Assembly (NCBI RefSeq): GCF_024298965.1
Contig: NZ_CP085193.1
Span: 2,418,001 to 2,482,000 of the forward strand
Origin: Streptomyces rapamycinicus NRRL 5491
Lineage (GTDB): Bacteria > Actinomycetota > Actinomycetes > Streptomycetales > Streptomycetaceae
Direction: 5' to 3'
DNA length: 64,000 nucleotides
Shown here: in pieces, positions 56,801-64,000 of the stretch
Layout: the number at the start of each line of letters is the position of its first letter
How positions within the stretch are numbered: position 1 is the first letter of the stretch
Notes under the pieces: model-generated
What the model was told of the DNA's origin: nothing
The model's input: only the letters and a program-made list of their open reading frames with translations
The model's database searches: none
Translations under genes and position numbers: made by a program

Positions 56801-59442
56801 AGCTCGTCCCCGATCTGCTGTCCGCAGCCGCCGACCCCGGGCTGCTGACGGCCGGTGGTCTGCTGAGTGCCGTTCCCTCCGTCCTGACAAGTCTGCTCTC
56901 CGCCCAGCGGCAAGCTGAAGACTCGGCTCTCGACACGATCGTCCTGGCGGGCGAAGCCCTCTCGCCCCAGCTGCTGGCCACCGCGCAGTCCCGTTTCCCG
57001 GGGGCGCGCATCGCCAATGCCTACGGCCCCACCGAGGCGACGGTCTACGCCACGGTGTGGCACTCCGACGGGGCAGCGCACACGTCGGTGCCCATCGGCT
57101 CCCCGGTGCCGAACTCCAGAGTGTTCGTGCTGGATGCGGGGTTGGGGCTGGTTCCGGTGGGTGTGGTGGGCGAGTTGTACGTGGCGGGGGGTGGAGTGGC
57201 GCGAGGGTACTGGGCACGGCCCGGGCTGACCGCGGAACGGTTCGTGGCCTGCCCCTACGGTACGGCGAGCGGAGAGCGGATGTACCGGACCGGAGACCTG
57301 GTGCGATGGACACCTGGCGGACAGCTGGAGTTCTGCGGACGGGCCGATGAACAGGTCAAGGTCCGCGGATTCCGCATCGAACCCGGAGAGATCCAAGCCG
57401 CGCTCACCACACACCCGGGCATCGGGCAGGCCGTCGTGACCGTCCGCGAAGACCGCCCCGACGACCGTCGCCTAGTCGCCTACCTCACTCCCGCACTGGC
57501 CGGGGCGGAGCCACCGCCTGCGGCGGAGATCCGGGCCCAACTGGCCGACCGGCTCCCCCACTACATGATCCCCTCCCACTACGTCCCACTCGAACACCTG
57601 CCACTGACCGCCAACGGCAAACTCGACCACGCAGCCCTCCCCGCTCCGACACCGGCAACCACCGGCACCGGTCAAGGACGAGCCCCCGCCGATGCCCACG
57701 AACGCACACTGTGCCAGCTGTTCGCCGACGTACTGGCCATACCCGAGGCCGGCCCCGAGGACGGTTTCTTCGCACTGGGCGGCGACAGCATCCTGTCCAT
57801 CCAACTCGTCAGCCGCGCCCGCCAAAAAGGACTACTCCTCACCCCACGCCAAATCTTCCAGCACCAAACCCCAGCCGCCCTCGCCACCACAGCAACCCAC
57901 ATCCCCACCACCACCGCGCCGGCCCACCACGAAACCGGCACCGGCACCCTCCCCGCCACCCCCATCATGCGAGAGCTCTTCGAACGAGGCGGACCCTTCA
58001 CCATCTACCACCAATCAGTCCTGCTCACCGTCCCCGCCGACCTCGACCAACAACGCCTCGCCACCGCCCTGCAAACCGTCATCGACCACCACGACATCCT
58101 CCGCCTCACCCTCAACAACGCGGAAGGCGAAACCGAGCTCCGGATACCACCACCAGGCACCATCAACGCCGCAAACCTGCTCCACCACGCCGACCTCACC
58201 GGCCACCCCGACATCCCCACCGCCATCGCCCAACACCAGACCACCGCCCAAACCCGCCTCAACCCCACCCACGGCATCATGCTCCAAGCCATCCACCTCA
58301 CCCTCGGACCCACCACCCCCGGACGACTCCTCCTCCTCGCCCACCACCTCGTCATCGACGGCGTCTCCTGGCGCATCCTCATCCCCGACCTCACCCACGC
58401 CTACCACCACACCCACACCACCCACCCCCTCGAACCCGTCCCCACCTCCTACCGCACCTGGGCCCACTACCTCACCCAACAAGCCCACCACCCCACCCAC
58501 ACCACCACACTCCACCACTGGACCCACACCCTCCAACCCCACCCAACCACCCCCACACCACCAAACCCCACACCCATCCCCACCAACCAACTACACCACC
58601 ACACCACCACCCTCCCACCCCAACACACCCAACCCCTCCTCACCACCACACCCGCCCACTACCACGCCGGCATCAACGACATCCTCCTCACCGCCCTCAC
58701 CCTCGCCCTCACCCACCCCGACATCAACACCAACCCCAACCCCGACAACAGCATCCTCATCAACCTCGAAAGCCACGGACGCCACGAACTCACCCCCCAC
58801 CTCGACCTCACCCGCACCATCGGCTGGTTCACCCCCCTCCACCCCACCCCACTCCACCCCGGACCCGCCACCTGGCACGACATCACCCACAACACACCCC
58901 ACCTCGGCACCGCACTCAAAACCATCAAAGAAACCCTCCGCACCACACCCCACCACGGCACCACCTACGGACTCCTCCGCCACCTCAACCCCACCACCAA
59001 AACCCACCTCACCCACCTCCCCCAACCCCCCACCACCTTCAACTACCTCGGCCGCTACACCCCCACCACACCCACAACACCCACAACACCACCAAACACA
59101 CCCACCAACACCACCACCCAACCCTGGCCCCACGCACCCGAAACCACCCCCCGCAACGGCAACACCGACCCCAACCTCCTCCACCACACCCCCCTCGAAA
59201 TCAACGCCCACACCCAAGACACCCCCCACGGACCCCAACTCACCACCACCTACACCTACAACCCCCACCACCACACCACCCACCACATCACCCAACTCGC
59301 CCACCACTGGCACACCGCACTCAAAGCCCTCACCACCCACACCCAACACCACACCACCGGCCGAACCCCCTCCGACCTCCCCCTCCTCACCCTCACCCAA
59401 CACGACATCAACAACCTCGAAGACTGGTGGAGGAACGCCTGA
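44833..59442 (+). CDS. Nonribosomal peptide synthetase, four modules starting with A and ending in E (A-MT-PCP / C-A-PCP / C-A-PCP / C-A-PCP-E)
   Basis: This 4,869-residue synthetase has no N-terminal C domain, as expected for an initiating protein. Module 1: A 20-485, inserted methyltransferase 490-770 ([11 protein letters not shown]), A10 near 985, PCP near 1035 (LGGDSV). Module 2: C 1110-1550, A 1560-2080, PCP near 2120. Module 3: C 2190-2640, A 2650-3165, PCP near 3210 (LGGHSL). Module 4: LCL-type C 3265-3740 (HHIAADGWS), A 3765-4270, PCP near 4315, E 4370-4860 ([17 protein letters not shown]). Hand-read A codes are DFWCIGMIHK for modules 1 and 2 (threonine-like), DVVQLGLVWK for module 3 (near glycine/alanine codes) and DVFSVAAVYK for module 4 (unclear, somewhat like piperazate codes). 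A1 and A2 are an almost perfect 1.39-kb DNA duplication. ATG 44833 lacks a clear ribosome site; ATG 44851 in the same frame is possible. The stop overlaps the next start (TGATG). Confidence 0.94.
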   Translation: MNWLGGMVENTALSACTDPDRVSLSGLFEGWVERAPDTVAVVCEDQRWTYREVNERANQLARLLLQAGAGPERRIALALPRSAQTITAILAVLKTGAAYVPLDPDYPQERLAYLLNDSEPTTLITTTDITTTLPTPNQTTPRIHLDDPHTTTRLQELPTTNLTPTEQPTPPDARHPAYLIYTSGSTGTPKGVTIPQTNLIHLLTATHHYFTHPTPQTWCQFHSYAFDFSVWEIFGPLLHGHTLIIPNHNTTRSPHDLINLIHQHHITTLCQTPTALYHLINTHQPHHQPLPLHHIILGGEPLDPTRLTTFHQHHPHTTITNMYGITETTIHATHPPLNPNTHHTPNTPSPIGQPLPHLTTHLLNTNLQPTPPGTPGELYITGPTLARGYHNNPTLTATHFIANPHGPPGTRLYRTGDLAPPPPTTHQLHYHHRTDNQIQLHGYRIEPAEIENTLTTHPHITHAATTLHHDHHNNKHLIAYTTTSRSVHRAADVVEQQVEEWRAVYDSLYGDRAATSLSEDFVGWDSSYDQQPIPLREMREWLATTVDRISALGPRDVLEIGVGTGLLLSRLAPDCASYWGTDVSASAIDALDQRVARDPALGAGDGRVTLECRPAHDFSAQPEGRFDTVVINSVVQYFPNVDYLTDVITHAMAVLKPGGKLFIGDVRNHRLLRCFATAVALTQASAGTTPESLRATVDNAIRLERELLVDPEYFTTLTSAVPAIGAVDVRVKRGSARNELTRHRYDVILTKGPVTLLATDRAPHLRWGEDIRTVDDLRDALTGDRRPRALRVSGIPNTRLTGELTALHRVDTGADPDDARHHLTATAQTAGHDGSGTDSGTEPDTKLDAEPDTTPDPEALHRLAEAHGYDLALRWAADEGRLDGVFIDLNADRRRTTPDKAIRETATPDGPTVGAPTLDIAAPPSTTPRRPASAYANEPGLAYGNGAIVASLRSYLSERLPAHMVPSAVIALDRMPLTANGKLDRAALPAPDFSALASGRPAATPLEARLCALFGEVLGIPDVGADTSFFNLGGDSVLAMRLVSRARAEGLVVTPGQVFQHRTPEGLASVAHSGNGPAAPSQELTAGKAGSLVTLTPSEYASLPANATHATDAAELLPLAPLQSGLLFHAVYDEAAPDVYLVQFTFHLEGEVSGARFRRAADALLRRHPNLAASFHHHGLSQPVQVVAPAVPSVWHELDLGDLPDEQRPAAFDRWLAEDRATRFDLTRPPLIRFALVHWGADQYRVVMTSHHILLDGWSVPLVVQELFTLYERDGDDSGLHATAPYREYLDWLRRQDRDAARAAWRTALAGVEEPTLLAPADPGRTTVAPDETAVDLSVERTAQLAQRARRMGLTLNTLVQTAWAILLGRLTGREDVVFGTTVAVRPAEVAGIESLVGLCINTVPVRVRVPVGRPVEELLAAVQRQHGELSAHHHLGLSELRPAAGTGQLFDTVVVFENYPVGAGAHAQAARAGLRLTATDGRDATHYPLAVVVVPGERLRLRLGYRPDVFEAPAVRAVAQRLVRVLEAIADDPGRNVDRIDVLSEDERKRLIPGRDARVAEIDPKVSLSGLFEGWVERAPDTVAVVCEDQRWTYREVNERANQLARLLLQAGAGPERRIALALPRSAQTITAILAVLKTGAAYVPLDPDYPQERLAYLLNDSEPTTLITTTDITTTLPTPNQTTPRIHLDDPHTTTRLQELPTTNLTPTEQPTPPDARHPAYLIYTSGSTGTPKGVTIPQTNLIHLLTATHHYFTHPTPQTWCQFHSYAFDFSVWEIFGPLLHGHTLIIPNHNTTRSPHDLINLIHQHHITTLCQTPTALYHLINTHQPHHQPLPLHHIILGGEPLDPTRLTTFHQHHPHTTITNMYGITETTIHATHPPLNPNTHHTPNTPSPIGQPLPHLTTHLLNTNLQPTPPGTPGELYITGPTLARGYHNNPTLTATHFIANPHGPPGTRLYRTGDLAPPHPTTHQLHYHHRTDNQIQLHGYRIEPAEIENTLTTHPHITHAATTLHHDHHNNKHLIAYTTTSPEHRDTPPEELRSYLAERLPAHMVPSAVVVLDALPLTPSGKLDRAALPAPVRSAEGAGGRPPSTPGEEILCHLFAEVLGVPEPSAEEGFFALGGDSILSMQLVSRARTEGLSLTPRQVFQHQTPAALARLAAPPGAPATTDAPATSGGPASAALPLPSLTTEDMAAIEQRFPGAVDTLPLTALQEGLLFHAAFDEAAPDVYMVQFAFDLEGDVDGVRFRQAVDTLLLRHPHLRAGFLHHGLSRPVQVVPRHAPTPWQEIDLSGFSPTEQEEEYDRWLAEDRATRFDFARPPLMRFTLFRLGGGRSRLVMTHHHILLDGWSTPVLVQELFFLYGEAGDDRLLPRPAAYRDYLAWLTAQDATAAREAWREALAGVAEPTLLAPEAYGSTAVVPREFCLDVPAELTARLTRRARSSELTLNTLVQVAWGLLLGRLTGRDDVVFGATAAVRPPEVPGVESLVGLCINTLPVRVQLAPEQGLSELLEEVQGRQAALSEHQHLGLFEVQSLTGVGELFDTVLVFENYPVRPERVGAPEDGLRVVGSTGRDATHYALALVVIPGESLRLQLGYRPDAFGHSAVRELARRLVRVLESVADAPERTVAQLDVLAPAERERLLRQWGNASHSVTGADDTVLLPEVFEHQAERTPAAVAVVFEEQHLSYRGLNERANRLARVLVAAGAGPETRVALSLPRGPDLLITALAVLKAGAAFVSVDPDYPSRRMAFMLTDSRPTLLVTTQAIAETLPAEAATMPRLLLDTADTADGLAQAGTADLTDADRGCPLLPDHPAYLFYTSGSSGRPKGVVASRSGLGGFLRAMARRTPLTGADAALAASTPSFDVVVVEWFMPLAAGARIVLASAAQTHDPAALLGLMGRHGVSMAQATPTLWQAVLSEVPDDGGDQARVLSGVRILSGGEMLPSPVARRLLALGAEVENLYGPTETTVWCTTGAVRADDDGAPRIGTPLDTTRAYVLDRHLGLLPPGVVGELHIAGSGVARGYFNHPGLTAERFVADPYGPAGSRMYRTGDLVRWGEDGRLEYLSRADRQVKLRGFRIEPGEVEAVLASHPHVARAAVAVREDRPGDPRLIGYSVARPGHEPAPAELRSWLRERLPEHMVPSAVVPLDALPLTANGKLDRKALPAPGPVGAPGAGRPPASPWERLLCALYAEVLGVPEVGVADSFFELGGHSLLAMRLMGQVRTRTGVDLGIRAVFQAPTVERLAEVIQGAELGVARPPLGPMPRTGRLPLSYAQQRLWFLEELEGDRAATYNIVVGLRLRGPLDREALMAAAGDVVARHEVLRTVYPHGDDGRPWQRVLGPDAARSALHAVVRDMRPVADETDPGGGAARASAGGATDGILPAALAEEAGRGFHLATELPLRISLFPQGDDEHVLLVVVHHIAADGWSLEPLLTDLATAYQARTAGSEPRWSDELPLQYADFGLWQRQVLGAEERDDSVLSRQLAFWRETLAELPEELPLPTDRPRPPVAGHQGSTVDIAVPAPLHRRLARLARSQDASVFMVVQAALAALLTRLGAGTDIPLGTAFAGRDEMAVHDLVGPFVNTLVLRTDTSGDPDFLTLLERVRETDGAAYAHQEVPFERVVEAVNPVRSLARHPLFQVMLTFQNLLATELSLPGVAAEPLEVATDTAKFDLAFALAETHTAEGGEPNGIRGSLEYATDLFEHRTAQAIVDRLLRVLDTVANRPDQALSRIDVLGHDERERLLGWSTGTSVATAGAGAVAGAGRVLPELFEEQAARTPRATAVVFEDDRVSYADLNARANRLARLLIEHGAGPETRIALALPRSVELITAVLAVTKAGAAYVPLDPGYPPDRITFMLHDSDPTLLITTSTLANTLPASTATVPWLLLDTEDTHTRLGGHAAGDVSDDERRTPVHPAHPAYVIYTSGSTGMPKGVVVSHANVVDLVAWALDDLGADRLSYVRATTSVTFDVSVFELLIPLTLGGTVELVPDLLSAAADPGLLTAGGLLSAVPSVLTSLLSAQRQAEDSALDTIVLAGEALSPQLLATAQSRFPGARIANAYGPTEATVYATVWHSDGAAHTSVPIGSPVPNSRVFVLDAGLGLVPVGVVGELYVAGGGVARGYWARPGLTAERFVACPYGTASGERMYRTGDLVRWTPGGQLEFCGRADEQVKVRGFRIEPGEIQAALTTHPGIGQAVVTVREDRPDDRRLVAYLTPALAGAEPPPAAEIRAQLADRLPHYMIPSHYVPLEHLPLTANGKLDHAALPAPTPATTGTGQGRAPADAHERTLCQLFADVLAIPEAGPEDGFFALGGDSILSIQLVSRARQKGLLLTPRQIFQHQTPAALATTATHIPTTTAPAHHETGTGTLPATPIMRELFERGGPFTIYHQSVLLTVPADLDQQRLATALQTVIDHHDILRLTLNNAEGETELRIPPPGTINAANLLHHADLTGHPDIPTAIAQHQTTAQTRLNPTHGIMLQAIHLTLGPTTPGRLLLLAHHLVIDGVSWRILIPDLTHAYHHTHTTHPLEPVPTSYRTWAHYLTQQAHHPTHTTTLHHWTHTLQPHPTTPTPPNPTPIPTNQLHHHTTTLPPQHTQPLLTTTPAHYHAGINDILLTALTLALTHPDINTNPNPDNSILINLESHGRHELTPHLDLTRTIGWFTPLHPTPLHPGPATWHDITHNTPHLGTALKTIKETLRTTPHHGTTYGLLRHLNPTTKTHLTHLPQPPTTFNYLGRYTPTTPTTPTTPPNTPTNTTTQPWPHAPETTPRNGNTDPNLLHHTPLEINAHTQDTPHGPQLTTTYTYNPHHHTTHHITQLAHHWHTALKALTTHTQHHTTGRTPSDLPLLTLTQHDINNLEDWWRNA
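44895..46285. repeat. Near-identical A-domain repeat, copy 1 (A1 of plus-strand NRPS)
   Basis: Reading it against 49530-50920 (constant offset 4,635 bp, no gaps) I see two substitutions: T/C in the codon for Cys of TWCQFHS, and C/A that makes Pro versus His in LAPPPP / LAPPHP. The repeat starts 62 bp after the start codon and ends where the inserted methyltransferase begins. Confidence 0.85.
49530..50920. repeat. Near-identical A-domain repeat, copy 2 (A2 of plus-strand NRPS)
   Basis: This is the partner of 44895-46285. Here it is flanked upstream by a normal C domain and downstream by an ordinary A-domain C-terminus without a methyltransferase, so this copy sits in the more conventional context and may be the donor. 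Confidence 0.85.
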
Positions 59443-62400
59443 TGGACAAGCGCGAGCTGGAAGACGTCCTCCCGCTGACCGCGGTCCAGGAGGGGTTGCT
59501 GTTCCATGCCGTGTACGACGACGCCGCGCCGGATGTCTATCTGGTGCAGCTCTCCTTCGAGCTCGAAGGCCCCGCCGCCCCTGCGCGGTTCCGGCGGGCG
59601 GCCGAGGCACTCGTACGGCGCCATCCGCCACTCCGGGCGGGCTTCCTCCACCATGGTCTTTCGCAGCCCGTCCAGTTCGTACCGCGCGAGGTGCCCCTCC
59701 GCTGGCACGAGGCCGATCTCAGGGAGCTGGACGAGGAGGAGCGGCACAGCGAGCTTCAGCGGTGGTTGGTCGAGGACCGGGGCACCCGCTTCGATCTCAC
59801 GCGTCCGCCCCTGATCCGGTTCGCGCTCTTCCGGCTGGGCGACGACCGCTTCCACTTCGTCCTGACGCATCATCACATCCTGCTCGACGGATGGTCGCTA
59901 CCCCTGGTCGTCCAGGAGTACTTCGCCCTCTACGACCACGACGGCGATGAGTCGGCGCTCCCGCGGGCAGTGCCCTATCGCACCTATCTGGAGTGGTGTG
60001 GGCGCCAGGACCGCGACGCGGCGCGCGAAGCGTGGCGCGAGGCAATGGCGGGGCTGGAGGAGCCCACTCTGCTGACCTCCGCGGCCCCCGGCCGGACCAC
60101 GGTCCCCCCGGAGGAGTTCTCGTTCGACCTGCCCGCCGAGCTGGCCGAGCAACTCGCCCTGCGAGCAAGGGGTTTGGGGCTCACCCTCAATACGCTGGTG
60201 CAGGCCGGGTGGGGGATTCTGCTGGGTCGGCTGACCGGGCGGGACGACGTGGTGTTCGGCACCACGGTCTCCGGGCGGCCCGCCGAGATCCCCGGTGTGG
60301 AGTCCATGGTGGGGCTGTTCATCAACACCGTTCCGCTGCGGCTGCGGATGGATCCGCGCGAGCCGGTGTCCGCGCTGCTCAGCCGGTTGCAGGAGGAGCA
60401 GGCGCGGCTGCTGGACCACCAGCATCTCGGGCTTGTCGAGATCCAGCGGCTGGCGGGCATCGGATCGGGCGAGATCTTCGACACCACCACCGTGTTCGAG
60501 AACTATCCCCTTGACGAGGGGCGGTTGCTGGATCCGACCACGGAGCTCAGAACGCTGTCGGTGGACAGTTACGACGCGACCCACTACGCCCTGGCGCTCA
60601 TGGTGATTCCGGGGGAGCGGCTGCACATCCGGATGGGGTACCAGCCGGACCTGCTGGCGCGGGAGTCGGTCGAGTCGATCGCGGAGCGGCTGCTGCGGGT
60701 GCTGCGGATGCTGGTGTCGGACACCGATCCGCAGGTCGGAACGGTCGATCCGCTGGCGCCGGGCGAGCGCCAGCTGATGCTGCGCACATGGGGCGGGGCA
60801 CGTACGGAGGCCGCCGAGCGGACGGACGCGGTGCTGCCGCTGCTGTTCGAGGAGCAGGTGCGCAGGGCCCCCGAGGCCGTCGCGGTGGTGCACCGGGACA
60901 CCAGGCTGACGTACGCGGAGGTGAATCGGCGTGCCAACCGCCTCGCCCGGCTGCTGGTGGCTTCCGGAGCGGGGGCTGAGACGCGGGTGGCACTCGCCCT
61001 TCCGCGCTCGGCCGACATGGCCGTAGCCGTCCTCGCCGTACTCAAGGCCGGGGCCGCGTTCGTGCCGCTGGATCCGGACCACCCGGCGGAGCGCCTCGCC
61101 TTCGTCCTCGCCGACAGCCGTGCCACGCTGCTGGTGACCGAGGACGGCCTCGCCGAAGACCTGCCACCGGGCGCCCCGTCCGTGGAGCGCCTGGTCCTCG
61201 GGGCGGATGGCACCGTGGCCCGACTACGGGGGCTGCCCGCGCACGACCTGTCCGACGCCGAACGCGCGTTTCCGCTCGACGCCCGCCACCCGGTCTATGT
61301 CATCTACACCTCCGGGTCCACCGGCACCCCGAAGGGTGTCGAGGTCCCGTACGGCAATGTGGCGCGGCTGTTCGGCGCCGCCCGGGAGCAGTTCACCTTC
61401 GGTGAGACCGATGTGTGGTGTCTTTTCCACTCGTACGCCTTCGACTTCTCCGTCTGGGAGATGTGGGGGGCGCTGCTGCACGGTGGCCGGCTGGTGGTGC
61501 CGGACAAGGAAGTCACCCGCTCCCCCGAGGACGTACTGCGTCTGCTGGTCCGCGAGGGTGTCACGGTGCTGTGCCAGACGCCGTCGGCCCTGTACCAGCT
61601 GATCGCCGCCGACCAGGACCTGCCCTCGCTGGGCTCGGAGCTGGCCCTGCGGTACATCGTGCTCGGCGGGGAAGCCCTGGACCCCGCCCGGCTGGCGGGC
61701 TGGTACGTCCGCCACCGCGACGACGCCCCCGTCGTGGTCAACATGTACGGCATCACCGAGACCACGGTCCATGTCACCGCCCGTCGGCTCGGCCACGTGG
61801 ACGCCGTACCGGGGACTCCGAGTGCCATCGGGCGGGGGCTCACGGATCTGGCGGTGTACGTACTCGATCCCGGGCTGCGGCTGGTGCCACCCGGGGTGGC
61901 GGGCGAGCTGTATGTGGCGGGCGCGGGGCTGGCGCGGGGGTACGCGGGCCGTGCGGCGATGACCGCCGAGCGGTTCGTCGCCGATCCCTTCGGCCCGGCG
62001 GGCACCCGGATGTATCGCACGGGCGACCTCGTGCGGTGGGACGGCGATGGCCGTCTGGAGTTCGTGGGACGCGCGGACGACCAGGTCAAGGTGCGGGGAT
62101 TCCGTATCGAACTCGGTGAGATCGAGGCCGCGCTGACGGCACATCCCGAAGTGGCGCAGGCCGCCGCGACCGTCCGCGAGGACCGCCCCGGCCACCGGCG
62201 CCTGGTGGCCTACGCGGTGCCCGCGCGCCGTTCCGGCCCCGATGGCGACCCCGACGGCGACTTGGCCGGACGGCAGGTGGAGGAGTGGCGCACGGTCTAC
62301 GAATCGCTGTACCGGGACCGCGCCACGACCGTCCTGCGGGAGGACTTCGTCGGCTGGGACAGCAGCTATGACCAGCGGCCCATTCCGCTGCCGGAGATGC

Positions 62401-64000
62401 GGGAGTGGCTGACCACGACCGTCGACCGGATCATGGAGCTGGAGCCGTGCCGGGTGCTGGAGATCGGGGTCGGCACCGGGCTGCTCATGGCGCGCCTGGC
62501 ACCGCGATGTGAGGTGTACTGGGCCACCGATGTGTCTCCCGCGGTCATCGGCCATCTGCGGAAGGGGATCGCGGGCGATCCCGCCCTGGCGGACCGCACA
62601 CAGCTGCGCGCCCAGCCCGCGGCCGACTTCACCGGTCTGCCCGCCGGCCGGTTCGACACCATCGTGCTCAACTCGGTCGTCCAGTACTTCCCCAGTGTGG
62701 AGTACCTGGTCGAGGTGGTGGCCGGGGCGATGCGACTGCTCGCGCCCGGTGGCCGGATCTTCATCGGCGATGTGCGCAACGCCCGTCTGCTCCGCTGCTT
62801 CGCCACGGCCGTCGCCCTGGCCCAGGCCGCGCCCGGCACGACGAACGAGAGCCTGCGGTCCACGGTCGACAAGGCGATCCGGCAGGAGCGCGAACTCGTC
62901 GTCGACCCCGCCCTCTTCGCCACCCTTCCGTCCCGGCTGCCCGGGGTGGCGGCGGTCGATGTGCGGATCAAGCGTGGCCATGCGAGCAATGAGCTCACCC
63001 GTCACCGTTACGACGTGGTCCTGGTCAAGGCGCCCGCAACGGGGGTTTCGGGCGCCGGGACAGGCGAGACGGCAGGGACAGGCAGCGCGACCGGGGGGCC
63101 CGGGACGTCTCGGGTGGTCGACACGGTGACGCGGCAGTGGGGTGAGGAGGTGCGCACCACCACCGAAGTGGCGGAGACCCTTGAGCGCCACCGGCCCCGG
63201 ATGCTGCGGGTGAACGGCATCCCCAACGCCCGGCTCGCGGACGAGCTGGAGGCGTTGCGGCAACTGCGGCACGGAGTGGCGCCGGACGCCGTCCGCGAGA
63301 CGGCCACCGCGGGGCCGGGGCCCGAGGCGTCCGCTCCGGAGGCCCTGCACGAGCTCGCCGCGGGTCTGGGCTACCATGCCGCCCTCACCTGGTCCGACAG
63401 CGACGGCTGTCTCGACGCGGTCTTCGTGGACACGGCGGCGGGTGTGGACCATCGCGTGCTCGACCAATCCGCGCCATCCGCGATGTCTTCGATATCTGCG
63501 ATGTCTGCTAAATCCGCGTCGTCCATTCAGGGCAAGGATCTCCGTCCGCTGCGCTCGTACGCCAACGACCCCGGGGCCTCCCATGAGCTGGGCGGACTCG
63601 TGGCGTCCCTCCGGGCCCACCTCGCCGCGACCCTGCCCGACTACATGCTCCCGTCCGTCCTCATGACACTAGACGCGCTTCCGTTGACCGCGAACGGGAA
63701 GCTCGATCGCGCCGCGCTGCCCGTGCCCGACCCCGGGGCCGACCGAACCACCGGCCGGGCGGCGGCGACACCGCGCGAGAAGGCCCTGTGCGCCCTGTTC
63801 GCCGAGGTGCTGGGGCTCGCCGAGGTCGGAGTGGAGGAGGAGTTCTTCGCGCTGGGCGGGGACAGCATCATCTCCATCCAGCTCGTCAGCCGTGCCCGCC
63901 GGGAGGGGCTGGTGCTCACTCCCCGCCAGGTCTTCCAGTACAAGACGCCCGCGGCACTCGCCGCCGTGGCCCGTACGCCCGACGAGCCGGCCGCCGAGGG
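59442..64000 (+). CDS. Nonribosomal peptide synthetase, incomplete at its 3' end (C-A-MT-PCP...)
   Basis: Translation starts at ATG 59442, overlapping the previous TGA by one base, with GGAGGA upstream, so the two synthetases are translationally coupled. In order: C about 5-445 ([20 protein letters not shown], the type that follows an E domain, consistent with the E at the end of the previous protein), A 460-930 ([11 protein letters not shown]; hand-read code DFWCVGMVHK, threonine-like), inserted methyltransferase 945-1200 ([11 protein letters not shown]), a Ser-rich linker near 1345-1365, A10 LTANGKLDR near 1415, and PCP near 1470 (FFALGGDSI). The frame is open at the right edge (about 1,519 codons seen). 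The GGDSI carrier predicts that an E domain, or a C domain of the post-E type, follows outside the window. Confidence 0.95.
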   Translation, partial: MDKRELEDVLPLTAVQEGLLFHAVYDDAAPDVYLVQLSFELEGPAAPARFRRAAEALVRRHPPLRAGFLHHGLSQPVQFVPREVPLRWHEADLRELDEEERHSELQRWLVEDRGTRFDLTRPPLIRFALFRLGDDRFHFVLTHHHILLDGWSLPLVVQEYFALYDHDGDESALPRAVPYRTYLEWCGRQDRDAAREAWREAMAGLEEPTLLTSAAPGRTTVPPEEFSFDLPAELAEQLALRARGLGLTLNTLVQAGWGILLGRLTGRDDVVFGTTVSGRPAEIPGVESMVGLFINTVPLRLRMDPREPVSALLSRLQEEQARLLDHQHLGLVEIQRLAGIGSGEIFDTTTVFENYPLDEGRLLDPTTELRTLSVDSYDATHYALALMVIPGERLHIRMGYQPDLLARESVESIAERLLRVLRMLVSDTDPQVGTVDPLAPGERQLMLRTWGGARTEAAERTDAVLPLLFEEQVRRAPEAVAVVHRDTRLTYAEVNRRANRLARLLVASGAGAETRVALALPRSADMAVAVLAVLKAGAAFVPLDPDHPAERLAFVLADSRATLLVTEDGLAEDLPPGAPSVERLVLGADGTVARLRGLPAHDLSDAERAFPLDARHPVYVIYTSGSTGTPKGVEVPYGNVARLFGAAREQFTFGETDVWCLFHSYAFDFSVWEMWGALLHGGRLVVPDKEVTRSPEDVLRLLVREGVTVLCQTPSALYQLIAADQDLPSLGSELALRYIVLGGEALDPARLAGWYVRHRDDAPVVVNMYGITETTVHVTARRLGHVDAVPGTPSAIGRGLTDLAVYVLDPGLRLVPPGVAGELYVAGAGLARGYAGRAAMTAERFVADPFGPAGTRMYRTGDLVRWDGDGRLEFVGRADDQVKVRGFRIELGEIEAALTAHPEVAQAAATVREDRPGHRRLVAYAVPARRSGPDGDPDGDLAGRQVEEWRTVYESLYRDRATTVLREDFVGWDSSYDQRPIPLPEMREWLTTTVDRIMELEPCRVLEIGVGTGLLMARLAPRCEVYWATDVSPAVIGHLRKGIAGDPALADRTQLRAQPAADFTGLPAGRFDTIVLNSVVQYFPSVEYLVEVVAGAMRLLAPGGRIFIGDVRNARLLRCFATAVALAQAAPGTTNESLRSTVDKAIRQERELVVDPALFATLPSRLPGVAAVDVRIKRGHASNELTRHRYDVVLVKAPATGVSGAGTGETAGTGSATGGPGTSRVVDTVTRQWGEEVRTTTEVAETLERHRPRMLRVNGIPNARLADELEALRQLRHGVAPDAVRETATAGPGPEASAPEALHELAAGLGYHAALTWSDSDGCLDAVFVDTAAGVDHRVLDQSAPSAMSSISAMSAKSASSIQGKDLRPLRSYANDPGASHELGGLVASLRAHLAATLPDYMLPSVLMTLDALPLTANGKLDRAALPVPDPGADRTTGRAAATPREKALCALFAEVLGLAEVGVEEEFFALGGDSIISIQLVSRARREGLVLTPRQVFQYKTPAALAAVARTPDEPAAE

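Noticed and set aside
45175..59876. Minus-strand open frames opposite the plus-strand NRPS genes, including Gly/Val/Glu-rich ones at 45175-46296 and 49810-50928
   Set aside because: They mirror the C-rich A-domain repeat and appear twice only because the domain is duplicated. The composition is a by-product and no family is recognisable.
1..64000. Mobile elements, tRNA/rRNA genes, CRISPR arrays
   Set aside because: I looked for transposase motifs, terminal inverted repeats, tRNA-like folds and regularly spaced repeats with unique spacers and saw none. The repeats present are domain duplications or short promoter arrays.

Overview
The window is high-GC DNA from an actinomycete, most likely Streptomyces or a close relative. 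GC-rich third codon positions, GTG starts and giant modular megasynthase genes all point that way. Almost everything belongs to one hybrid polyketide / nonribosomal peptide biosynthetic region. I do not recognise it as a specific named cluster and assign no compound name.

Left part, minus strand (1-22933): a discrete type II thioesterase gene (22172-22933) is followed by a three-module type I PKS (5456-22009) and, 35 bp later, by a second PKS gene (5420 down to the left edge, incomplete). The large PKS reads: serine-less ACP-like domain, three KS-AT-DH-KR-ACP modules, docking tail. All three ATs carry the YASH (methylmalonyl) signature and all three KRs are B-type with intact DHs, which predicts an alpha-methylated conjugated triene. 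The next PKS module is KS-AT-KR-ACP with a malonyl-type AT (HGFH) and an A-type KR, predicting a beta-hydroxyl unit, and a further KS runs off the edge.

Middle, plus strand (23579-27709): a small P450-type ferredoxin, a cytochrome P450 with an unusual haem-loop sequence, and a PucR-family regulator with two helix-turn-helix segments. A near-identical 16-bp palindrome (TGGCAGGASAGTGCCA) lies upstream of the ferredoxin/P450 pair and again upstream of the regulator gene, so it is a good candidate operator.

Right part: a minus-strand four-module NRPS ending in a TE (27753-44315) is divergent, across a 517-bp intergenic region, from a plus-strand four-module NRPS that starts with an adenylation domain and ends in an epimerisation domain (44833-59442). 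This is overlapped by 1 nt by another NRPS gene that runs off the right edge (59442-64000). Three modules have a methyltransferase inserted in the A domain, so N-methylated residues are expected. A plausible order is A-initiating NRPS, then the overlapping NRPS, then (directly or via genes outside the window) the TE-bearing NRPS, giving at least nine residues. Where the polyketide joins the peptide is not visible here.

Two DNA-level themes recur. Domains have been duplicated or homogenised at near-identity: A domains in both complete NRPS genes, and AT and DH-KR blocks in the PKS. Those blocks also tend to be islands that are strongly C-rich and G-poor on the plus strand whichever strand codes, so the protein composition shifts to His/Thr/Pro/Asn where plus-coded and Gly/Val/Arg where minus-coded.
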